From NCBI GenBank assembly GCA_015478945.1, contig JABUQX010126271.1, positions 1-15,255 of the forward strand: a stretch of DNA of 15,255 bases, given 5' to 3'. This DNA comes from Trachelipus rathkii. Taxonomy: Eukaryota; Arthropoda; Malacostraca; Isopoda; Trachelipodidae. The first letter of the stretch is position 1. Every line of letters begins with the position of its first letter. This document shows, piece after piece, positions 9,017 through 15,255 of this stretch. The notes beneath the pieces are model-generated. The model ran no database searches, was not told where the DNA came from, and saw only the letters and a program-made list of their open reading frames with translations. The translations under genes were made by a program, and so were the position numbers.

Positions 9017-9321
9017 TTTTCTGTACTTGAGGACTAGCAGCCCAGGAAAGGGAGGAGCATTGAACGTAGCTGGGGCCCGGACTGCCGGAAGCTCCAGGGT
9101 AAGAATCGTACTGCAGACCGAGTTGGTAGCAACGGACGTACCGAGTAAAGTGACAGCTACGCACATGTTGTAGCAAGTTAACGCTTTTTTTTTCTTCCCC
9201 ATTTTACCAATCCAAGGTGGGTGAGAAAACAAAAGCAAGGAAGACGGGGCACACGGCGGACGCGAGTGGGCGCGCCGCGCGCCGCGGCTGCGTTCATTTG
9301 CTCGTCTGAGAAATTGAACAT
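9017..9321 (-). other. Candidate coding region: two exons with a 97-bp intron (unproven)
   Basis: On the minus strand, CCTTCCAG is followed by ATG (9321-9319) and a frame starting MFNFSDEQMNAAAARGAP. A possible donor is GTAAAA at 9207. The next block could start after CTGCAG at 9110 and reads YDSYPGASGSPGPSY, ending at a consensus donor GTAAGT (9016-9011). Both junctions are in phase 0, so the joined frame stays open. The AG directly before the ATG means the ATG may be internal rather than a start. No family is recognised. The plus strand also has an open frame with a GTAAGA donor here (about 9099), so the coding strand is ambiguous. If real, it would lie head to head with the plus-strand candidate, with 95 bases between the two ATGs. 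Confidence 0.22.
9240..9295. other. CpG-rich core
   Basis: A very GC-rich, CpG-dense block contains the near-palindromic GGCGCGCCGCGCGCC at 9269-9283, in an otherwise AT-rich window. It could be a small CpG island or promoter core for the flanking candidate exons, or simply a GC-rich coding stretch (poly-Ala/Arg on the minus strand). Confidence 0.4.
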
Positions 9322-9416
9322 CTGGAAGGAGTATGATTGAGTGTCAATAAGTTCTAAGTGGGAGAAACAGGAAGAAATAGAATACATGTATAAGAAGGGG
9401 ATTGGGTATACCAAAA

Positions 9417-9788
9417 ATGTCTTTCTACAACCATTTCCCCGGTTTTGGCGGCCAGCACTCCCCTCCTGGGGGAATGCATGGTCATCGTAGGCTACAACTC
9501 ACCACCAAGATGGGGAGTGCCAAGTTTGAGAAAGATACAATACCATGTCGCAAACTCAACGCGTTACATAGGTATGGTGCGCGTGCACGAGTGCTCAAAT
9601 TCTGACTCCTTGTTTCCACTATCTTTTGTGCATTCAGTGCCATTGTCTTCTTTTATCAGGCAGGCAGACCCCCCCCTCCAGGGCGGGTCCCCAGAAACCT
9701 TTTACGAATCTGGCTCTTGGACTCCTCCTACTCCTTCCTCCTCTACGGCAATCTCCAAAATTTTCATCCTTCTGATGGTCATTTCAAT
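9417..9788 (+). other. Candidate coding region: two exons with an 88-bp intron (unproven)
   Basis: An ATG at 9417-9419 in an A-rich context opens a frame starting MSFYNHFPGFGGQHSPPG. It runs to a possible donor AG|GTATGG (intron from 9572). A good acceptor, with a pyrimidine tract ending TTTTATCAG, closes the intron at 9659. The reading phase is kept across it: leftover AG joins G to make Arg, and the second block includes SPETFYESGSWTPPTP. The second block ends at a possible donor GTGAGT (9789-9794). Without splicing, the first frame stops at 9603-9605. Gly/Pro/Ser richness could suit a disordered region of a regulatory protein, but I recognise no family. Other frames are also open in places, so coding status is uncertain. 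The other end of any such gene is not visible. Confidence 0.22.
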
Positions 9789-9792
9789 GTGA

Positions 9793-10300
9793 GTAGGTGA
9801 TAGGTATCAGTTTGGAGGAGTCCGGTCTGCGTAAAATAATATTCTACCCGAGGTTAGGGTTATCATTACCACTCAAAATTTGGCAGCAACATCAGGTTAC
9901 GGTGTTTCCAATGCCTCCCCCCGCGAAGGAGGAGCATTACACCTAAAAAATAGGAAATGACTGTAGAATGCCTGAAGAGAATTTGAGAGAATTATTCGAT
10001 AGAGGAGGAGGAATAAAGGGATGCATTCAAGAGTTCACCAGGACGCGGCACCGGTGCCTGGAGAAGCAGAGCCCAGCAGTACGCAAGTGCTAGGGCTGGG
10101 CGTGCGAGCGTCCGAGCGTATAAGCTTAAAAGCTATATATGAATAATGACCATCATTGAGTCTGGGACATATATATGTTAGTCGAACCCGAAGATCGGTG
10201 CGAATATGAAGGTCTTCAAATTTTGCGATTGAAAGGAGGTGTCTGGATAACCCAGAGGGGCTTCCTCTGAAGGAGAACATTGTTTAATTTTTTTATCCCA
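9793..10300. other. Moderately GC-rich stretch with short open frames, nothing identified
   Basis: A minus-strand frame of 81 codons starts at ATG 10280 (MFSFRGSPSGLSRHLLS) and ends at 10035. On the opposite strand a 41-codon frame opens at ATG 10021. On the minus strand, TCTCCTTCAG near 10270 could be a 3' splice site. The strands contradict each other and no protein family is recognised. The word AGGAGGAGCATT (about 9931) resembles GGGAGGAGCATT near 9050, which may be chance. Confidence 0.2.
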
Positions 10301-10735
10301 TTGGTGATAAAAGGATGGGAGTAAACAAACAAAAGTGTTATATTTTCGTTAGGACATCCTAATTAACAAAACATTATGAGTTTGCCCAAGTTCCGGATCA
10401 TTCAATATATGTAGCATCTGAACCAAAAAAAAAAAAACTATAGTATAATATGAAGATACACTATGAAATGTTAAGAAAGTAGTGAGAACTTGCATAAAAA
10501 AGTTATTGCAGCCATTTTTTAACATCGATGGGTCGACAGTAGATTACACTGTAGGTTACTGTCACTTAGCAGTAGGTCCATGTTTTATAGATTATCTATG
10601 ACAAGCTACACAAGAATAGCAGTAAGAAAATTATCAAAACAATAGTTTCAAGGCAAGGGGGGCAGGGGATGTTGGTTTAAGTTGTATACCCCACCAAGCG
10701 TTCAAAAAAATTTTTTTTACGCCGCTTCGAACTCA
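10301..10735. other. AT-rich non-coding sequence with small hairpins
   Basis: GACAGTA/TACTGTC (10535-10563) and TTAGGA/TCCTAA (10349-10362) are short inverted repeats. An A13 run lies at 10425-10437. No gene is visible. Confidence 0.35.
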
Positions 10736-10880
10736 TTAATAATAGTGTAATAGGTAGTATTAATAATAATATAGATGTAGTAATATATGTATATATATAT
10801 AATATATAAAGTAGAGTTTGCCATTATAGTATTAGAATATATATATAGTAATATTAGTATTTATATATATAGGCCAATAT
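10736..10880. repeat. Irregular TA/TAG-rich island
   Basis: Interrupted TATA, TAGTAT and TAATAATA units make up the island. It contains G but almost no C on the plus strand. Confidence 0.65.
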
Positions 10881-10921
10881 ATTTAAAATTAATTTATCAT
10901 GAATTTTTTTCGTAGGAAAAA

Positions 10922-10949
10922 AACTCTTTCTTAAGTTCAGTAAAGAGTT
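10922..10949. repeat. Short inverted repeat (hairpin)
   Basis: AACTCTTT and AAAGAGTT form a perfect 8-bp stem with a 12-base loop. It is isolated, with no adjacent gene to give it a role. Confidence 0.3.
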
Positions 10950-11162
10950 AGTTAAGTTATGATTATGTAAGAAAGAAGAATTTAGTGCAGGCTTCGCGTA
11001 ATTCCGAGAAGCTTGGCCCATCTAACAAAAGTTGTTCTTTGAAAAAAACTGGAATGACCTTACGATAACTTTTTAACCTTAGTAAAATTTATTAATCAGG
11101 GAAAAGTGCCCAGTACAGTGACTCCTCAGTACAGAATATTCCCGGGCTATAAATTGACTGTA

Positions 11163-11377
11163 AAATATATACTATACCGGGTAGAATTAGTAATAATACT
11201 ATAAGAAAGAGAAATCTTCTAAATACTGTAATGATTTATTTGCTGATAGAAGTAATATATATATAGGGTGAGGCTATAAGTATATATATATAATATTTAT
11301 CATTACTAATTTATTAATGAAAAGTTCTATCTAGGTATAATAAGTAATAAATAGGAGAGGGTATATATATATTAGTT
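11163..11377. repeat. Irregular TA/TAG-rich island
   Basis: TATATATA runs (about 11255-11295 and 11361-11372) are separated by TAGTAATAATA-like sequence, with the same plus-strand bias for G over C as the neighbouring islands. Confidence 0.6.
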
Positions 11378-11510
11378 TCCTTAAAAAGTGAGTTCTTTGA
11401 AAAGAAATTGTCGCCCAATTTACAATGTTGAAGGGCATAATCTGAGGCAATATCCAAATTTTTTATCATAAGGTGTCGCGGAGTAGTCTGGCGGGACTCG
11501 TCTGACGGAG

Positions 11511-11680
11511 GAATATAATAGTATATATAGGGTATTAATAATGATATCAGTAATGAGTATATAGGTATAGGTATATATATCTACTAGGTATATATGTATC
11601 GATGTTACTAAATATTAGCATGCGGTATATAGGTATCATATAATAGAATGTATATATAAGTGTATATATATCTAGTCATA
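11511..11680. repeat. Irregular TA/GTATA-rich island
   Basis: Repeated GTATATA, TAGGTATA and TATATCTA words occur without a fixed period. Confidence 0.65.
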
Positions 11681-11778
11681 TGTGGGGCTGATTCTCCGAT
11701 CTAGTGTTGAGTTAGAGTTGAGCAGTTCTAACCAATTGTTGAAAACATCCTTCAGCATCAAAGGACTGATAGAAGACT

Positions 11779-11820
11779 TTTCAGCTGAAAGAAGCTAAAA
11801 TGCCGTATTTTGTACAAAAT
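11779..11820. repeat. Two perfect short palindromes
   Basis: TTTCAGCTGAAA (11779-11790) and ATTTTGTACAAAAT (11807-11820) are perfect palindromes 16 bases apart. They could be binding sites for dimeric proteins or chance. CAGCTG within the first is also an E-box. Confidence 0.25.
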
Positions 11821-12138
11821 TAACTGAGAATTTAAGACAAGTTTAGGTAATTATACATTACATTATCGCAGTATTTAGAAAGGAATCTTAGTATATATTA
11901 ATAATAAGTTATGATTAAGCATAATTGTTTTACTTTATTAAATAGGGGAAAAAGTGTCAAGTCTTATAACAATGTTAAATTAAACAAACAATTTTGATAA
12001 TTTGAGAAATTTGCTTTAATAGGTAAATGATATAGATGAGATATGACTATTATCCGATTTTATGGAAATTTTTAATTTGGCCCAATCACAGAGGTCAATA
12101 ACATGAATTTAGTTTCACACTTTTAATAGACGACCTAG

Positions 12139-12155
12139 AAAAAAAAAAAAAAAAA
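12139..12155. repeat. A17 homopolymer
   Basis: This is an uninterrupted run of 17 A. A second A10 run follows at about 12210. Either could be an old retroposon tail, but no element body is recognised upstream. Confidence 0.5.
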
Positions 12156-12880
12156 GGAACTCTGCATGATTTTCCTGAGGCAAACAAGGCTTTGCATGTT
12201 GGATTTATCAAAAAAAAAAAGAATGAAGATGAAATATTGTAATGATAATTACTTGGGTATATAAATGAAAACATAGAGGTAGATAATGTAGAAATGGAAC
12301 AAGTACACAACTGTTTGTCATCTTAGGGCATTATATTCTGCATGATCCAGTACATCGTTACCTTCTGGGTCATGGCCTTTCCCGAATTTGAAAGAGGAGT
12401 GCAACACATTGATGTTCCAAAGGTTCAGCATTGTAGGTAGAGCGAAAGTTATAGAAGATGTGGTCCATAAATAAAAAGATAACTAGTACAAACCCTGTAA
12501 GTGTCCACATTCAAGTTTACTCTTTGACAAAATAGAAAATTGATTGAAGACCCGATATATAAACCAAATCGTCTCTTAACAGCAGAATAAACAATTAATC
12601 ATTATATTTTTTATTTTTTTTGAGTAAAATAAGTAAAAATAGAAGAAAATGGAGAATATTCCAAATGTCAAAACTAGATATTCAACACACTTCATTTTCT
12701 TTTGTATGAAATCTCAAAATCTTCAATTGTTAAAGCATTAGAAAAATTATTAATTATAAAATAATAATAAAAAAAACTAATAAAAATATATTTCACATTA
12801 AATGACCAATTATTATTTAAAAAAATTAAACTTGTAGCTACTTTTAATGTAAAATGGGTAATTTTTTGAATTTTTTTTTG

Positions 12881-12975
12881 TTGAAGTGCCAAAAATCAGA
12901 AATTGAAATTAGACCCATGTTTAAATATTTATTTTAAAATTTAAAGCTTCGTAAATGTTATAGCATAACGAAAAT
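12881..12975 (+). repeat. Direct repeat, copy A (~95 bp)
   Basis: The blocks TGCCAAAAATCAGA, TTGAAATTAGACCCATGT, TATTTATTTTAAAATTTAAA, GCTTCGTAAAT and TATAGCATAACGAAAAT also occur in copy B in the same order with only a few differences. The spacing between copies is 420 bases. The TA-rich island starts directly after this copy. Confidence 0.85.
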
Positions 12976-13293
12976 CTATATCAGATAGTAGTACTGGTAT
13001 AGGTTAGGTATATTATATCGGAGAGTATACCAGGGTATAGTAGATATCCATATATATATACTGACTATACTAGTATCATCAGAAAGCATATAGTAGTATA
13101 TATGTATATAATAAGTTTATTAGATTAAAGTAGCTATAATAGTATATAGACTTATATATTAAGAAATAATATAAGTAGGGTAGGTACTACGTATATTGTG
13201 ACGTAATTAAGTATACCAATAGTAATTTGATATATATATATTACCGTAAAGAATCACAACTATCGTCGACAATTCCCTCCAGTTCAAATCCAG
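12976..13293. repeat. Irregular TA-rich island bracketed by direct repeats
   Basis: The stretch consists of interrupted TATA/GTATA runs with occasional G and C, without a fixed period. The last ~40 bases are more complex and contain two CCAGTT words (AATTCCCTCCAGTTCAAATC and CCAGTTGAAGGG). The near-complementary CCCTCC and GAAGGG there could pair. Confidence 0.6.
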
Positions 13294-13395
13294 TTGAAGG
13301 GAGTTGCCAAAAATCAGAATATTGAAATTAGACCCATGTGTAAAATATTTATTTTAAAATTTAAAGCTTCGTAAATATTATAGCATAACGAAAAT
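13294..13395 (+). repeat. Direct repeat, copy B (~102 bp)
   Basis: This is nearly identical to copy A (12881-12975), with small insertions such as GGAG after TTGAAG. It lies directly after the TA-rich island, so the two copies bracket 12976-13293. Confidence 0.85.
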
Positions 13396-14419
13396 ATAAA
13401 GAAAACTGTAAAGGAAAATATTCTTTTAGCAGAAATAATTTTGAAAAATGCGAATAATATTCAAATGGTTGGGACTCCTCGTGATGTTGGGGGTAATCCT
13501 GAGTACTATTGACGACACGCTGTGGGTAAAATGAGCTTTGGACCCGGAGGCTCGCGGTACCTTGTAAGATATATGGGACTTGGATTGTACAGTGAGTATG
13601 ATATTAACAACCTGAAAGAAGATCAAGATAGTAAAGATATTATTAAAATTAATTTGTGTGGAAAATACACATGAACTAGCTGAAGCAGATTTTTTACTCT
13701 TGTTAAAGATCAATAGATAGGCAAGGGAGTACCGGCAAGATGGCCGTGTTTTTTCTAAAATTTTGAACTTTTTTTTTTTATTGTTTTAAACTAAAATCAA
13801 GGTCGTTAGTAGCCCATATTCTAAATTTTATTTTTTTCAAAAATTTAAAACTCAAATCTATGTTAATCCAAATCGTAGTATATGAGGAAAAATGTAGGAA
13901 AAAACTATTTTAGTAAATTTTTGAAAAAATTACAGGAAACTTTATTTGATTGTCTATAGTTACAATGTTTGTATTATAATTACAAGATATTGAAATAATA
14001 TATTTTTTAACAAAAATACGCATGCTATGCGTTATATGATACGTCAACTTTATTAAAGCGAAAACTTATATATACAAATTACTCATAGTTTCACCCGCAA
14101 ATTACCCTGATTATTATCCCATCAACAATCCACCATTAATTATTCGAATAAAGCGAATAATGTGACAGAAGAGATTATTGTATACAATCAAACACTCTGT
14201 ACTTTACACTTTTAGATATTATTTTAGGTTCAGCGAGATTTTAAGTCCATCAGCTGGATAATGTGGCCGGCAGATTACAGACTTTCTGTTTCACATTTTT
14301 AGGATATCTGAAATAAAGGGGAAATTTTTTTGACGTTAATATTCGTCACTGATTAATTTAATATTTAGCCAATAATTGAGTATATATATTTTTTCTATAC
14401 AAAAAACACTCAATTGAAG
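13396..14419. other. AT-rich sequence with a coding-like patch at 13470-13620
   Basis: Between 13470 and 13620 the GC content rises and all three minus-strand frames are largely open after a TTCTTTCAG-like acceptor (about 13611-13619). One frame includes VPYILQGTASLRVQSSF. A 95-codon minus ATG frame spans 13713-13426. No family is recognised and the correct frame cannot be chosen. The remainder is AT-rich without recognisable elements. Confidence 0.3.
13753..13885. repeat. Possible two-copy tandem repeat, ~66-bp period
   Basis: TTCTAAAATTTTGAAC...TTTAAACTAAAATCAAGGTCGT (13753 onward) resembles TTCTAAATTTTATTT...TTTAAAACTCAAATCTATGTTA (13819 onward). Both contain long T and A runs, so part of the likeness could be composition. 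Confidence 0.35.
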
Positions 14420-15255
14420 TTCCTAATTTAAAGTTGAGTATTGGTCATATGAATTGTTTGAAAATGGTTATTGCTAGGTCTTTATTATTGTTTATGTTCA
14501 GATTTGCAATATTTTTAGAATGTTTAATTTTCTGTTTGCTGATGATAATTATGGTGTTTTGAGAAGGTTAAATGTATGCCTATAGTTAAACCTAATATTT
14601 TTGGTGTTTTGTTTAGTGGTATTAGTGTGTTGTTTAGTAGGATGTTAGGGTGTAAGTTGGCTAGATGTTTATCTGCGGTGATCAGTGCCACAGAGGATTT
14701 GTTGGGAGATGTGGTCATTCTGTTGTTGTTTAACCAGGTTTGTATTTGTTCTCTGCATTCTTGTGTTAGTTGGGTACTTGGGTTGTTGTTTCTAGGTTTT
14801 GGTGAGTGGTTGCTATAGTTATGTCGTTTGGGTATGTTGTGATGTTTGTGTGTGTTGTGGTTGAAGTTGGTAAGAGAGATTTGGTATTGCGTTTAAAATT
14901 GTGGCATGCGGTTGATCATAAATTGCTCCATTGGGCACGCCGTTTTGCCACTGTGAATAGTTTTGGATGGTCTATGGTTTCTGTGTTTAACTGTGGCTGT
15001 TCTGCCTGGAGAAAATTGGCTATCCATTTTTTGTGTGTTTGCCATCGTGTATTAATAATCTTTTCACTAGGGTATGGTCGGTACTGTGTCAAAAGCTGTG
15101 TTGTATTTGAGTGTACTATTGCTGATGTACCTATGGATTTGTGAGTTGGGTAGCGGTTTTGTTTAAGCGCCATTTCGAACAATGGGTTGGATGATGTTTG
15201 TGAGGCTGTAGTGGTTTGGTGTTGATGGTTTGTATCCATGTGGAATAAGTTGCGG
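14420..15255 (-). pseudogene. Decayed non-LTR retrotransposon (LINE) reverse transcriptase, partial
   Basis: When intact, this protein copies element RNA into DNA at a nicked target in the nucleus. Reading the minus strand from the window edge, reverse transcriptase motifs appear in the family's order: HGYKP..LTNI (HGY at 15240-15232), AFDTV (15096-15082), TDHTLVKRLL (15082-15053), KKWIANFLQ (15032-15006), NGVPNGAI for the usual NGVPQGAV (14944-14921), TTYPNDITI for TTYADDITI (YPND 14834-14823), NKSSV (14703-14689), PKILGL (14604-14587), then FKQFI-stop-PILNF (14465-14430). Consecutive blocks fall in different frames, so at least six frameshifts are needed. In-frame stops include TAA after RNGA and a TGA at 14447-14445, where the family usually has Arg (CGA to TGA fits CpG decay). 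The YADD box has lost Ala and the first catalytic Asp, and the motif A Asp position appears to be Lys. The sense strand is A/C-rich, typical of LINEs. The 5' part lies outside the window, and no endonuclease or 3' end is recognisable. The element is dead. The clade is uncertain, perhaps Jockey-like. Confidence 0.88.

Larger units (their letters stand above)
11681..12880. other. Mostly AT-rich, with one more complex patch at 12330-12475
   Basis: The patch at 12330-12475 is less AT-rich. It has open frames of about 40-50 codons on both strands: plus 12346-12474 includes NLKEECNTLMFQRFS, and the minus strand includes SSFKFGKGHDPEGNDVLDH. Neither is recognised and they exclude each other. The rest is low-complexity AT sequence, and the 66-71-codon minus frames in it reflect A/T runs. 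Confidence 0.3.

Noticed and set aside
14576..15144. Plus-strand frames of 80 and 112 codons rich in Val, Leu and Cys, resembling membrane proteins
   Set aside because: They are antisense to the reverse transcriptase relic, whose motifs explain the region; T/G-rich antisense reads as Val/Leu/Cys.

Overview
The window looks like non-coding DNA from a eukaryotic, probably animal, nuclear genome. It is AT-rich, with long irregular TA repeats and homopolymer runs. It carries a decayed non-LTR (LINE-type) reverse transcriptase, tRNA-derived short interspersed repeats with Pol III A/B boxes, and splice-site-like signals around short open frames. I see no bacterial operon, ribosome binding sites, rRNA, functional tRNA or CRISPR array. 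No intact protein-coding gene can be supported. The species cannot be named from the sequence.

Layout. Positions 1-4830 are mostly featureless AT-rich sequence, with a T19 tract followed by a possible 3' splice site near 3500 and one weak open patch at 2549-2804. Positions 4830-5930 hold two small two-copy duplications and a TA island. A GC-rich island lies at 5950-6190. Positions 6531-7576 have the form of a non-autonomous DNA transposon: degenerate terminal inverted repeats that share the exact core CGGGCGGGGG, TATATA on both sides, and a two-copy ~188-bp tandem repeat inside. Positions 7931-8950 hold four copies of a tRNA-derived element in ~325-bp monomers, two on the minus strand and then two on the plus strand, forming an inverted array.

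Positions 9000-9800 are the most gene-like stretch. It has a CpG-rich core and short open frames with compatible splice signals on both strands, arranged head to head, but I recognise no protein family. Positions 10300-13300 contain four irregular TA islands. A ~100-bp direct repeat (12881-12975 and 13294-13395) flanks the last of these. The end of the window (about 14420-15255, minus strand) is the reverse transcriptase relic. Its motifs can be read in order only by changing frame about six times, and its catalytic box reads YPND instead of YADD.

The annotated parts are mainly transposable elements and their by-products. The tRNA-derived repeat would depend on a LINE partner for movement, but nothing here shows that the LINE relic was that partner. 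The strongest candidates for something undescribed are the inverted tandem tRNA-derived array and the TIR element with its internal 188-bp periodicity.
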